Shown here: in pieces, positions 10,086 to 18,723 of the stretch | Layout of the letters: every line of letters begins with the position of its first letter | Position numbering within the stretch: the stretch's first letter is position 1 | Assembly (NCBI RefSeq): GCF_017948265.1 | Contig: NZ_CP072852.1 | Coordinates: forward strand, 2,046,001-2,110,000 | Direction of reading: 5' to 3' | Length of the DNA stretch: 64,000 nucleotides | Origin: Rhodoferax sp. PAMC 29310 | Lineage (GTDB): Bacteria; Pseudomonadota; Gammaproteobacteria; Burkholderiales; Burkholderiaceae_C | Translations under genes and position numbers: made by a program | The notes under the pieces: model-generated | What the model was told of the DNA's origin: nothing | Databases searched by the model: none | Seen by the model: the letters and a program-made list of their open reading frames with translations, nothing else

Positions 10086-10961
10086 ATGTCTGACACATCC
10101 AAATACGTTCCCCCTGCCGTCTGGACCTGGGACGCCGAAAACGGTGGCGAATGGGCCAAGATCAACCGCCCTATCGCCGGTCCCACGCACGAAGCCACCC
10201 TGCCGCGCGGCAAACACCCTTTGCAGTTGTATTCGCTGGGCACCCCCAATGGCCAAAAGGTCACCATCTTGCTCGAAGAGTTACTGGCACTGGGCGTGAG
10301 CGGCGCGGAGTACGACGCCCACCTGATCCGCATCAACACGGGCGATCAATTCACATCAGGTTTCGTCGCTGTGAACCCAAATTCCAAAATTCCCGCGCTT
10401 ATGGACGCCGATACGGGTAGCCGGGTGTTTGAGAGCGGTGCCATTCTTCTGTATTTGGCCGAAAAGTTCGGGCGCTTCCTGCCCAAGGATCCTGCCGCCC
10501 GCACCGAAGTCGTGAACTGGCTCTTCTGGCTGCAGGGCTCGGCCCCTTATCTGGGCGGCGGCTTTGGGCATTTTTACGCCTACGCCCCAGAGAAATTCGA
10601 GTACCCGATCGACCGATTCACCATGGAGGTGAAACGCCAGATGGACGTGCTGGACCGGGAACTGTCCGAGCACCGCTATCTGGGCGGAGACGAGTACAGC
10701 ATTGCCGACATCGCCACCTGGCCCTGGTACGGTAATCTGGTGTTGGGCGAGGCCTATGGTGCGGGCGAGTTTCTGCAGGTCGAAAGCTACAAGAATCTGC
10801 GCCGCTGGGCCGAAGAAATTCTTGAGCGCCCCGCCGTACAGCGCGGGCGTATTGTGAACCGCACTTGGGGACCGCTTGAAGCACAGTTACACGAACGCCA
10901 TGACGCGTCGGACTTCGACCTGAAGACCCAGGACAAACTGGCAACGGACAGCGCCGTTTGA
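10086..10961 (+). CDS. yghU: Glutathione-dependent disulfide-bond oxidoreductase YghU
   Basis: A 291-residue glutathione-transferase-family protein of the YghU/Nu class, which reduces disulfides using two glutathione molecules per active site. The N-terminal extension YVPPAVWTWD...GGEWAKINRPIAGPTHE and the thioredoxin-like segment LYSLGTPNGQKVTILLEE are diagnostic, as is PNSKIPAL with the cis-Pro and FESGAILLYLAEKFG. The length matches E. coli YghU (288). It follows the FrnE-like gene by 126 bp and precedes a thioredoxin-like gene by 26 bp. Confidence 0.95.
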   Translation: MSDTSKYVPPAVWTWDAENGGEWAKINRPIAGPTHEATLPRGKHPLQLYSLGTPNGQKVTILLEELLALGVSGAEYDAHLIRINTGDQFTSGFVAVNPNSKIPALMDADTGSRVFESGAILLYLAEKFGRFLPKDPAARTEVVNWLFWLQGSAPYLGGGFGHFYAYAPEKFEYPIDRFTMEVKRQMDVLDRELSEHRYLGGDEYSIADIATWPWYGNLVLGEAYGAGEFLQVESYKNLRRWAEEILERPAVQRGRIVNRTWGPLEAQLHERHDASDFDLKTQDKLATDSAV

Positions 10962-10987
10962 GACACTGATTCGCCAAGGACAAATCC

Positions 10988-11533
10988 ATGCTGCTGGACA
11001 CCCCCATCTGTGACTTTGGTTGGAAAGCCCCTGACTTCACTTTGAAAGACCCGGACGGCCGTTCGTTCACCCTGTCTGAGAACTTGGGGGAAAAGGGCTT
11101 GCTGATCATGTTCATCTGCAACCATTGCCCGTATGTGCAGGCTGTGGCTTCTCGATTGGCCTCGGACACCCAAACCTTGATGGCCGAGGGCATTCGGGTG
11201 GCAGCGGTGATGTCCAACGATTACCACCGCGTTCCCGCCGACTCACCTTCCAACATGAAACGCTTTGTCGCTCAGCACGGGTTCGAGTTTCCCTATCTGG
11301 TGGACGAAGATCAGGCGATTGGAAAAGCCTTTGGCGCAGTCTGCACGCCCGAGTTCTTTGGGCTCAATAGTGACGGCGAGTTGCAGTACCGCGGCCGACT
11401 GGATGACGTTCGAATGGGAAGTACTTCCCAGCGCGAGCCCGAATTGCTCAACGCCATGCGCCAGATTGCGCTCACCGGTAAAGGGCCGGAACGCCAAACA
11501 GCGAGCATGGGTTGCTCCATCAAATGGCGCTGA
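10988..11533 (+). CDS. Thioredoxin-family (AhpC/TSA-like) protein
   Basis: A 181-residue thioredoxin-fold protein without signal peptide. The active site is FICNHCPYV near residue 43, the CxxC pattern characteristic of this AhpC/TSA-like group, and TPEFFGLNSDGELQYRGR holds the cis-Pro and the following strands. The domain begins with DFTLKDPDG, as in peroxiredoxin/ResA-like proteins. Its substrate is unknown. Close spacing to yghU suggests a shared transcript and a role in thiol homeostasis. Confidence 0.88.
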   Translation: MLLDTPICDFGWKAPDFTLKDPDGRSFTLSENLGEKGLLIMFICNHCPYVQAVASRLASDTQTLMAEGIRVAAVMSNDYHRVPADSPSNMKRFVAQHGFEFPYLVDEDQAIGKAFGAVCTPEFFGLNSDGELQYRGRLDDVRMGSTSQREPELLNAMRQIALTGKGPERQTASMGCSIKWR

Positions 11534-11684
11534 CCTTGGCACCCATGCGACCAAGGATTGTCATAGACGTGAAGGCCCCACGCCTGGATGCCTGCCGCCT
11601 GTTATACACATTGGGACCCAGGCTGCGGAGCGCCACCGTTGCACATTCAATGGCACAGGGGTCGAAGAGAGCGTGGGCCCACGC

Positions 11685-12266
11685 CTAAACCTGGATCTCC
11701 GCGGCGCCAGTGTGAGCTTGCTCGGCTTCAAGGGTTTCCAACTCGGTCACCACCGAGACGCCGCCACGCAAGGTCTGCATCACGACGCAACAGCTTTCTG
11801 CAGCTGCAAGAAGGTTGTTTAATTTCCTGGCATCGATGTCGCCTTCAGGAACCAGATTCACACTGCAACGAAGGCGTTGGAACCCCACGGCAACGCCAGG
11901 ATCAACCATGAGGCAACCCCGCACGTCGCACTCGGCAGCCACTGCGACCTGGACCGATTTCAGCGGAATGGCCATGTGGCTGGCGACCATGCGTAGGGTC
12001 GCATCCAGGCAAGCGGCCAGCCCGGCGCTAAGCAGATCGCCGGGGTTGGGAAAGTCATGGTCGCCCCCAACAGCAGAATGAATGCCGAATAGCATTGACT
12101 CTCCCGAGCCATGGTTGGGCACCACCCAACCGTGAAACGGATCGTCCGAGCAGGCGTTGAGGGTGTGTGCACCGTCGAATATCCTGGCGTCGGAAGGTGA
12201 CTTGGCATATTGCTCACAAAGTGGGGCTTGACGCTGCTGAACAAGACTTGCTGTTTTCGTGGTCAT
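11685..12266 (-). CDS. OsmC-family protein
   Basis: A 193-residue OsmC/Ohr-superfamily protein. The second cysteine motif lies in AAAESCCVVMQTLR near the C terminus; the first peroxidatic position falls in LLSAGLAACLDATLRMVA, where the residue is Cys, so both thiols of the hydroperoxidase pair seem present. Start MTTKTASL (12266) is preferred over an upstream in-frame ATG because it matches the family start. It converges on the redox genes from the other strand, with about 150 bp between. It probably detoxifies organic peroxides (inference from family). Confidence 0.86.
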   Translation of the reverse strand: MTTKTASLVQQRQAPLCEQYAKSPSDARIFDGAHTLNACSDDPFHGWVVPNHGSGESMLFGIHSAVGGDHDFPNPGDLLSAGLAACLDATLRMVASHMAIPLKSVQVAVAAECDVRGCLMVDPGVAVGFQRLRCSVNLVPEGDIDARKLNNLLAAAESCCVVMQTLRGGVSVVTELETLEAEQAHTGAAEIQV

Positions 12267-12417
12267 GATGACTCCAATCAAGGGTAGGTTGCGATGGCCC
12301 CAGATTGGCACATTGCCAAGCCGAAGTCATGAGGCCACAGCCCCAAAGGTCGTCATTTTTATTGGAATGAATCATCTGTTTGCGGGACCAGCGCCCCACC
12401 GTGGCGAGCGCGCTCCG

Positions 12418-13491
12418 TCAATCCCGACCGAGCCCGGCCTTTCGCGCGATCACGATGGCCTGCGAGCGATGGGATACGCCAAGTTTGGCAAACACTCGGG
12501 TCACGTGATTGCGCAGGGTTTTTTCGACAATGCCCAGCAAAACGGCGATCTCGGGGTTTGCCAGGCCACGTGCCATGCTGTCAAGAACCTGTCTCTCACG
12601 CGCCGTCAATTCGCTGAGCGGTACCGAAGCCACGGCATCGTGGGGCTCAGCGCCCTCCAGAAACTCATTGAGTGCGGCAATGAACACGGGCCATGCCGGC
12701 TCATTGACACGAAGAATGTGGTTCTTGCCCTCCAACGGCAGAAAGCTGGCGTTGGGTATTGCCGCCGCCAGTTGTCGACCTGCTTCAAATGGAACCATCG
12801 CATCCCCTCTGACATGAAAGACGAGCGCGGATGTTTGAACCCTGGGTGCTTCAGAACGAACATCAAAGGCGTGAAATGCGTTCCACAATTGGCACGCCGC
12901 CTCGGGGGAAGCACTCAAACGCTGCATATCGTCGATTGACTTGAGCTGGCGAGGGTCGCTGGTATCCGGCATCAGCAGACTGGCAAACATCTCCCGAAAC
13001 GCTCCAACTTTGCGGCCCCACCCCATCTCGATCAGCGTCGAAAAGGTCCGGGCTTGCTGTACCAAATGATCATTCGCATCCCCCACAAACGCCCCATGCA
13101 GATAGCTGTCATAAATCGCCAGCCGACTGACCCGGTGAGGGTGGCGCGCCGCATACGCGACAGCAACCAGACCACCCTGGCAGAGCCCCAGCAGGGAGAA
13201 TCGTGGAAGGTTGAGCGCGTCAACCACGGCTTCAAGGTCAGACACCATGGCGTCAAGTGAGAAATCACTTGCATTGCGGTCAGAGAGACCCGAGCCTCTT
13301 GGGTCATAGCGAACCAGCATTCGCTTCTCGGCCAATGCCTGAGACCAATGTTGCCAAACCGAGCTGTCCCAGTCGAGTTCCAAATGCGTGAACCAGTTGT
13401 TGACGCGGACCAACGGAGGGCCTGTGCCCACGGTCGCGAACGCAATCTGCGTGCCGTCGCGGGAGGTGCAAAAACGAATATTCTGATTCAT
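12418..13491 (-). CDS. Alpha/beta-hydrolase fused to a LuxR-type DNA-binding domain
   Basis: A 357-residue protein: an alpha/beta-hydrolase domain (residues 1-270) followed by a LuxR-type HTH (LTARERQVLDSMARGLANPEIAVLLGI, about residues 290-345). The hydrolase keeps an acid loop (FHVRGDAMVPFEAG) and a histidine loop (LEGKNHILRVNEP), but the nucleophile elbow reads LLGLCQGG: Cys104 where serine is usual. Such fusions probably sense a small ester or lactone-like ligand and regulate transcription; the hydrolase may be a sensor. Start MNQNIRFC was chosen because the ~49 upstream residues are low-complexity antisense of the cupredoxin end. Target genes are unknown. Confidence 0.88.
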   Translation of the reverse strand: MNQNIRFCTSRDGTQIAFATVGTGPPLVRVNNWFTHLELDWDSSVWQHWSQALAEKRMLVRYDPRGSGLSDRNASDFSLDAMVSDLEAVVDALNLPRFSLLGLCQGGLVAVAYAARHPHRVSRLAIYDSYLHGAFVGDANDHLVQQARTFSTLIEMGWGRKVGAFREMFASLLMPDTSDPRQLKSIDDMQRLSASPEAACQLWNAFHAFDVRSEAPRVQTSALVFHVRGDAMVPFEAGRQLAAAIPNASFLPLEGKNHILRVNEPAWPVFIAALNEFLEGAEPHDAVASVPLSELTARERQVLDSMARGLANPEIAVLLGIVEKTLRNHVTRVFAKLGVSHRSQAIVIARKAGLGRD

Positions 13492-13576
13492 TGGACGAGG
13501 GGCAGGCAGTGCCGCCCAGGTTGAGACCATTGTGCGCCTTGTCACCCTTTGGCGCAGCCCCCGCCCGACCAGGCGC

Positions 13577-14269
13577 TTATATTCGCCGGCGTCGCATGAG
13601 CACATCCAGTTGCACCGAAGCGCGAGCCGGGGTGGCACTGAGCGTGACCGGCAGCAAAGGCTTGCTCAGCAACTGCGACCCATGCCAAACCTTGACCGTG
13701 GCGGCACCGTCCGGCAAGTCATTGAAGGTGGCGATGCCATCCGCATCAGTTTTGACGGTCCAAGGTGAGTCGGCCACGTAAATGTGCCCGCTCATGGAGC
13801 CGTGAATCAGGCAGCTGAGCAAGGCGGCGCCGTATTCACCCGGCTTATCCAGCGTGACTTCAGCCCAAGTGGCGGGCTTGCCTTCGGTCTTGCCGGCCAG
13901 CCGCAGCGAAAACGCCTCCGCCGCGCCGCCAGCCGCTACACCGGCGGTCATCACCGGCTCAGAGAGTCGCACATGGTGGTCCCAGCTGTCGCTATTGGAG
14001 AACCGCACTTTGGCGCCCGGCGAGACCACGGTGACGGCGGGTACAAACTGCATCTTTTCCTGATTCACCGTGGCCATCATCGGTGGCGGGTTTTTGGCCA
14101 CACCGCCTGCAGCAGGTACCACGATCACGACCGTGTCATAGGCGGGCTTGCCGTCCCTGTCCAGCACCGTGACTTGGAGCGTCGCGGCGTGAAGCGCGCT
14201 GCCGGCCAGCGCCAGCCCCAAGCCCATCGCCTGGCGCCAGCGGCGTGATTTGAAGGTGGATTGGATCAT
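13577..14269 (-). CDS. Exported cupredoxin-like protein (methylamine utilisation type)
   Basis: A 230-residue protein with a signal peptide (ending SALHAA) and a cupredoxin fold. Likely type 1 copper ligands are His in SWDHHVRL and the cluster CLIHGSM (C-x2-H-x2-M, the amicyanin-like spacing). A C-terminal carboxypeptidase-regulatory-like segment (TDADGIATFNDLPDGAATVKVWH) follows. Such proteins are commonly annotated as methylamine utilisation proteins, though no methylamine dehydrogenase gene is visible here. It ends a three-gene operon with the truncated haemoglobin (4 bp upstream) and DUF3034 genes. Confidence 0.85.
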   Translation of the reverse strand: MIQSTFKSRRWRQAMGLGLALAGSALHAATLQVTVLDRDGKPAYDTVVIVVPAAGGVAKNPPPMMATVNQEKMQFVPAVTVVSPGAKVRFSNSDSWDHHVRLSEPVMTAGVAAGGAAEAFSLRLAGKTEGKPATWAEVTLDKPGEYGAALLSCLIHGSMSGHIYVADSPWTVKTDADGIATFNDLPDGAATVKVWHGSQLLSKPLLPVTLSATPARASVQLDVLMRRRRI

Positions 14270-14273
14270 TCAT

Positions 14274-14738
14274 CTACTCCACTGTGATCACGTCACGGTG
14301 CATGGGCGCCAACTTGGCCAGCAGCTTGTTTTGCTCGCTGAAGGCAATGCCTTGCGCGTCCATCGACAGTTGCAGCACCTCAACCAAGGCGTTGAAGTCT
14401 GACTTCGTGATATCCAGGTTGCCATGAGCGCTCTTCATGTCAGCCCCTTTGTAGACGCAGGGGCCGCCCGTGACCATGCAAAACTGCTCAACCAACTGAT
14501 CTTTCACCCGCTGTTGATTGGCGGGTTTGAAATGCGGACCGGTGCGCGGGTCCGCCAGCAAGCGCACCATGAAGTCGTCCATCAACTTGACCAGCCCCGG
14601 CTTGGCGCCAAACGTTTGGTAGAGCTGGTCGCTGGCCATGGCGGTTGCGGCTGCACTTTGGGCAAAGGCCGGGGCCACGAACAAGGTTGATGCAGTGACG
14701 ATCAGGGCGGACAAAAGGGCCGTAATATTTTTTTTCAT
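14274..14738 (-). CDS. Periplasmic group 1 truncated haemoglobin
   Basis: A 154-residue group I truncated globin with an unusual N-terminal signal peptide (MKKNITALLSALIVTASTLF..., cleavage probable after APAFA), placing it in the periplasm. The core contains GGPCVYKG and MKSAHGNLDI, where His is the proximal F8 ligand. Function in family members is binding of O2 or NO, and possibly electron transfer. The start at 14738 gives the signal peptide; the longer in-frame extension has no coding character. It lies between DUF3034 and cupredoxin genes, so the three exported proteins may form a redox chain (inference). Confidence 0.9.
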   Translation of the reverse strand: MKKNITALLSALIVTASTLFVAPAFAQSAAATAMASDQLYQTFGAKPGLVKLMDDFMVRLLADPRTGPHFKPANQQRVKDQLVEQFCMVTGGPCVYKGADMKSAHGNLDITKSDFNALVEVLQLSMDAQGIAFSEQNKLLAKLAPMHRDVITVE

Positions 14739-14802
14739 GAGAATACTCGTTGAGTTAAATGGGGAGCTGGTTTGGTGCGAGGGGTGGTGATCGAACCGTG
14801 GC

Positions 14803-15735
14803 TTAGAACGCAAATTGACCAGACAGGTAGAAACCGGTCTGACTGCGGTTGCCGGTGATACCGGGCACCACACGGCCCAAGTCCACATAAGCCAGCGTCA
14901 CCGAGGTGTTTTTGTTGGGCGCCCAGGCCACAAAAATGTCTTTCCACGCGTCTTCTGCCAACGCGTCACCCAGACCGGATGCGCGGCCCAGCGCTTCCAG
15001 GTTATTGGGTTTGGCACGGTATTCCGCACCGATGGCCCAATGCTTGTTCAACAAATAGGCCACCGATACCTCGGGCTGCCAGGAGCGCCCATTCTCGCCC
15101 GGCGACTTGGAACCAAAGCCCAGCAAGCCGTTCTGGTTGGCGTTGGTGTTGCGCAAGGTGGCGTTAACCAGAATGCTCTGGCCCAGGAACAGCTTGGTGG
15201 CGCTCACATAAAAGTCTGCGCCCTCGGTCTTGGCGCCCAAAAAGTTCAGCACCGAGCCCAATGAGCCGGGCGACACGGTTTTGTACTCCAGGCCAATGGC
15301 AATTTGCGGCATGAGCGAGTCGCTGTCCAGTACGGCATCCCCGGCCACTTTGACCTTTACGCCCAGAATATCCATCTTCACGTGCTGGCTTGGCGTCACA
15401 CCAAAGGCGGCAATGCCGTTGAGCGCGATGGCAGGTGAGGCATCAAAGTCTTGACGGGCAAGTGACACCTCAACTCGATCCTTGTAACCCACGGCTGCCC
15501 CGAATCCGGTGAGCGCATAGTCCTGTGTGACGGTGCGCGTAACAAAGGCTGTGGCGCCCACCTCTCCTGCCGTGGCGTTGGAACCAATCACGGCCCAAGG
15601 CGTCAAACCCCCGCCTGCGGCACCGTCAATCGAACTGACGCCGCCCGTGAGCAATAGTTTGCCGGTATCGGCCTGAGCCACCGTGCCAGCCAGCCCGGCG
15701 GCGCTAATCAATAAGACTGTCGTGAGTTTTTTCAT
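14803..15735 (-). CDS. DUF3034 outer-membrane-like protein
   Basis: A 310-residue protein with a signal peptide (MKKLTTVLLISAAGLAGTVAQA) and a beta-strand-rich body that ends in a terminal Phe (SGQFAF), the C-terminal signature of outer-membrane beta-barrels. It matches DUF3034, including LLLTGGVSSIDGAAGGGLTPW near the N terminus and HWAIGAEYRAKPNNLE. Function is unknown. It is the first gene of the operon with truncated haemoglobin and cupredoxin. Start MKKLTT was chosen because it gives the signal peptide. Confidence 0.85.
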   Translation of the reverse strand: MKKLTTVLLISAAGLAGTVAQADTGKLLLTGGVSSIDGAAGGGLTPWAVIGSNATAGEVGATAFVTRTVTQDYALTGFGAAVGYKDRVEVSLARQDFDASPAIALNGIAAFGVTPSQHVKMDILGVKVKVAGDAVLDSDSLMPQIAIGLEYKTVSPGSLGSVLNFLGAKTEGADFYVSATKLFLGQSILVNATLRNTNANQNGLLGFGSKSPGENGRSWQPEVSVAYLLNKHWAIGAEYRAKPNNLEALGRASGLGDALAEDAWKDIFVAWAPNKNTSVTLAYVDLGRVVPGITGNRSQTGFYLSGQFAF

Positions 15736-16220
15736 ACAAAATTTCCATGGGTAGAAGTTGATCCGGAAAGCCTCTGCATTGCCAGTTGCAATTGCGCCTC
15801 TTGACAGATACGCAGTGAGGTGCGAGGTGGATTCAACTATCTGAAAATAAATGACGAGCGTGATGACCTGACAGAGAACTCGCGGCCCAACCGCTGTCAC
15901 AACGCCTGGCAGGCACACCTTGGTAACTCCTTATTTGATAGCATATTACGCAGCATGGACAAGCTCTAGAGGCGAATTTGTCGTAAAAAATTGATGTCTA
16001 TTGACAGACTGAGGCGGGTCAGCGGGACGCCCCTTTTAGGCGCCGATGCAAGGGGTTTCATTTCGTTCTTAGAATGTGAACTCTTCTCCCGCACCAGTGC
16101 CTGTCCCCCACTGCCTTCGGCTTTTCACACCTCACGCGCTGCCAGCACCGACTTCGTTGCGGCAACGTACTTCACATTCGACCCCATGCCCTGCCCGTCT
16201 TTTTTGTCTGCGAGTGCACT
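15736..16220. other. Intergenic region between DUF3034 operon and gap-like gene
   Basis: This 485-bp divergent gap should hold both promoters. It contains repeat copy C (15931-15990). No other recognisable site was seen. Confidence 0.4.
15931..15990 (+). repeat. Dispersed palindromic repeat, copy C
   Basis: The segment reads TTTGATAGCATATTACGCAGC, then GGACAAGCTCTAGAGGCGAA and a short A-run, a clear member of the dispersed family. Confidence 0.65.
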
Positions 16221-17249
16221 ATGACTCGACGAATCGCCATCAACGGCTACGGCCGCATCGGCCGCGCGTTCCAGCGTGCGCTTTGGGAGTCCGGCCTCAG
16301 CGACGAACTCTCCGTGGTTCACATCAACGAGCCCGCCGACCTGGATTCCATGGTCTACCTCACCCGCTTTGACTCCACCCACGGCCGTTTTCCGGGCCAT
16401 GTGGAGCGACGCGACAACAATTTGGTCATTGGCGGCCAATCTATTTCCATCAGCCATGCCAGCAAGCCAGAAGAAGTGGACTGGGCCGCCCTGGGCATTG
16501 ACCTGCTGGTGGAATGCTCCGGCCAGTACAGCGAGCGCAGCCAGCTCAACCGCTTTATCAACTCCGGCGTGCCCCGGCTGTTGCTGTCTCACCCCGGTGG
16601 TACCGCCTCTGATGTGGACGCCACCATTGTTTACGGGGTCAACCAACACGCCTTGACGGGCGCTGAACAACTCGTCTCCGGGGCGTCTTGCACCAGCAAC
16701 GCGGTGGTGCCGGTGCTGCATCTGCTGGACCAACAGTTCGGCATAGAGCAAGTTTTTCTGAACACCCTGCACTCGGTCATGAACGACCAACCCCTGGCCG
16801 ACGGCTACCACCACACCGACCTGCGCCGCACCCGCTCGGCCATCCAGTCCATCATTCCCGTGTCCACGGGCCTGGCCAACGGGGTTGAGCGCCTGCTGCC
16901 TCAATTGAGCGGGCGGGTGCATGCCAAAGCGATTCGTGTGCCCACACTCAACGTGTCGGCCATCGACCTCGTTGTGAACCTGCAGCGCAACGCCAGCACG
17001 GCCAATGTCAACGCCCTGCTCGAAGCCGCGGCCGCCGGGCCGTTGGCCGGGCTGATGGCTTACACCGAAGAAGTCCACGCCTCGATTGACTTCAACCACG
17101 ACGTTCACTCCGCCATCGTCGACGCCAGCCAAACCTACTCAGACGGCGGCCACTTGGTCAACCTGATGATCTGGTTTGACAACGAATGGGGGTTTTCCAA
17201 CCGCCTAATTGATGTGGCGCGGCAGTGGCTGTCCACGAAGACGGCTTGA
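16221..17249 (+). CDS. Erythrose-4-phosphate / glyceraldehyde-3-phosphate dehydrogenase
   Basis: A 342-residue NAD-dependent dehydrogenase of the GAPDH superfamily. NGYGRIGRAFQRAL is the Rossmann loop; SGASCTSNAVVPVLH carries the catalytic Cys157 (CTSN instead of the usual CTTN) and HSVMNDQPLADGYH the catalytic His. The blocks LRRTRSAIQSIIP and DFNHDVHSAIVD are closer to erythrose-4-phosphate dehydrogenase (Epd, pyridoxal phosphate synthesis) than to glycolytic GAPDH, but either activity is possible. No pgk or pdxB lies next to it. Start ATG at 16221 gives a full-length protein. Confidence 0.88.
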   Translation: MTRRIAINGYGRIGRAFQRALWESGLSDELSVVHINEPADLDSMVYLTRFDSTHGRFPGHVERRDNNLVIGGQSISISHASKPEEVDWAALGIDLLVECSGQYSERSQLNRFINSGVPRLLLSHPGGTASDVDATIVYGVNQHALTGAEQLVSGASCTSNAVVPVLHLLDQQFGIEQVFLNTLHSVMNDQPLADGYHHTDLRRTRSAIQSIIPVSTGLANGVERLLPQLSGRVHAKAIRVPTLNVSAIDLVVNLQRNASTANVNALLEAAAAGPLAGLMAYTEEVHASIDFNHDVHSAIVDASQTYSDGGHLVNLMIWFDNEWGFSNRLIDVARQWLSTKTA

Positions 17250-17331
17250 AACCATTTGGTTTGGTGCCAGGACAGTCGACCCCGAACGAATGCATCAAGT
17301 TTTTTCGTCAACGACTAACACCAAGGACTCC

Positions 17332-17692
17332 ATGACAACCATTGACCGACACCACACCTCCGCTCGCATGAGCAAAATTGTCAGCTTTGGTGACCTTATT
17401 TTTCTGCGGACAAACGTCCGGCGGAACCGACCTTGACACCATTGCCTCGCAAACCGCAGAGGCGTTGCGCCGGGTAGACACCTTGCTCGCCGAGGTGGGC
17501 TCCGACAAATCCCGCATTCTCTCGGCTCTGATTCATGTCAAAAGCATGGACGATTTCCAGGGTATGAACGCCGTCTGGGATGCCTGGGTTCCCGAAGGCT
17601 GTGCGCCTGCACGCAGCACGGTTCAATCCACCTTGGCCAGTCCCCATTTGTTGGTTGAAGTGACCATCGTTGCGGCGAAGGCCGCTGCCTAA
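17332..17692 (+). pseudogene. RidA-family deaminase gene with a frameshift
   Basis: The two halves of a RidA protein lie in different frames. Residues MTTIDRHHTSARMSKIVSFGDLIFL start at 17332; the continuation CGQTSGGTDLDTIASQ, with LSALIHVKSMDDFQGMN and the catalytic-arginine block CAPARSTVQS, is in another frame. The break is at about 17404, in TTTTTCTGCGGA; a TG missing from CTGTGCGGA would restore the typical F-L-C-G-Q-T. RidA proteins hydrolyse reactive enamines and imines. Except for this lesion the sequence is intact, so the inactivation is recent or a sequencing error. Confidence 0.85.
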
Positions 17693-18553
17693 CTGAAGAC
17701 TGCGAAAGCAACGCAACGAAAAACCGGAAGCAGTCTGAATTGACTTCAGTCGCTTGAAAAATGTGACACGGTAACGGGCTGCAAGACGCTTGCGCTCACC
17801 ACAAGCGTCTTGGCAGGAGCTACTTCCCCGCAGTTGACGGCGCGAGCGGCGCCCAATACTCTGTGCCAACGAAAGCCAGATCATGGACCAGGCCACACCA
17901 AACGCCCACCCCCCGAACACGTCAGTGGCCCAGTGCACGCCCAATGCAATGCGGCTCACACCCACCATCGCGGTCAACAGAGCTGAGACGGCAAAGATGA
18001 ACACCCGCTGCGACCATTGGGGGCGCGTACTGGCCATCAAAGTGCCCAGAATCAGAAAAACGACGGCTGACATGCTGGCGTGTCCGCTGGGAAAAATCGG
18101 ACTGGTCTCTTGAAACGCGGCAAAGGCTAGTTCGGGCCGCAAACGACCAAATGTGGTTTTGAACAAATTGACCAAAAGCGAGCCTGAGATCACGGCGCTG
18201 GCGACCAGGACCGCCGTCCCTCTGGCCTTGATAAGCGCGAGGTAAACCACCGCCACAGTGGTCACCAGCGTCAGCATGGCGGTGCTGCCCATGCCACTCA
18301 GGTCGCGCATGACGCCGGTCAACCAGACATGCGATGACCGAAGCATTCCCGCCATTTGGATCGCACTCATATCGATGCCGAAATTCTGGTGGCGCAGCAC
18401 CTCTGCGCCTAGCTTGGCGAATCCAAAAAGTAACAAAACGACCACAACAAAAGTCCCCATTGCGGTGACCAAAGAGGGGGAAGAGCGAGCGGCAAGAGAT
18501 GCCAATTTGGCGCGGCTAGCGCGAGTATTTCCAATGGGCGGTGTGGGTGACAT
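17396..18553 (-). CDS. PAP2-family phosphatase with an antisense-encoded C-terminal tail
   Basis: An integral-membrane phosphatase of the PAP2 superfamily (lipid phosphate or undecaprenyl-diphosphate type). All three active-site motifs are present: KTTFGRLRP, SPIFPSGHASMS and SRIALGVHWATD. About six membrane helices fill residues 25-240. After SLAQSIGRRSRR the frame stays open for about 140 more residues with no family resemblance, running through the intergenic gap and antisense to most of the ridA remnant before the first stop at 17396. The normal family end would be near 17800. Start MSPTPP is chosen as the shortest reasonable start. Confidence 0.82.
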   Translation of the reverse strand: MSPTPPIGNTRASRAKLASLAARSSPSLVTAMGTFVVVVLLLFGFAKLGAEVLRHQNFGIDMSAIQMAGMLRSSHVWLTGVMRDLSGMGSTAMLTLVTTVAVVYLALIKARGTAVLVASAVISGSLLVNLFKTTFGRLRPELAFAAFQETSPIFPSGHASMSAVVFLILGTLMASTRPQWSQRVFIFAVSALLTAMVGVSRIALGVHWATDVFGGWAFGVAWSMIWLSLAQSIGRRSRRQLRGSSSCQDACGERKRLAARYRVTFFKRLKSIQTASGFSLRCFRSLQLGSGLRRNDGHFNQQMGTGQGGLNRAACRRTAFGNPGIPDGVHTLEIVHAFDMNQSRENAGFVGAHLGEQGVYPAQRLCGLRGNGVKVGSAGRLSAEK

Positions 18554-18723
18554 GGCCGAATGGTAGCGATCAAAAGCTCGATAATTTTCAGGTGGTACGT
18601 TCCTCACCATCTTTACCAAAGGTTTGCTTAAAGCGACCCGCAACACACACGTCGATCAGTCAGATGGGCGTACCATGACTCGCGATACTTACGCTCAACC
18701 TTTTTCTTTTCTTGAGTTCAGAC

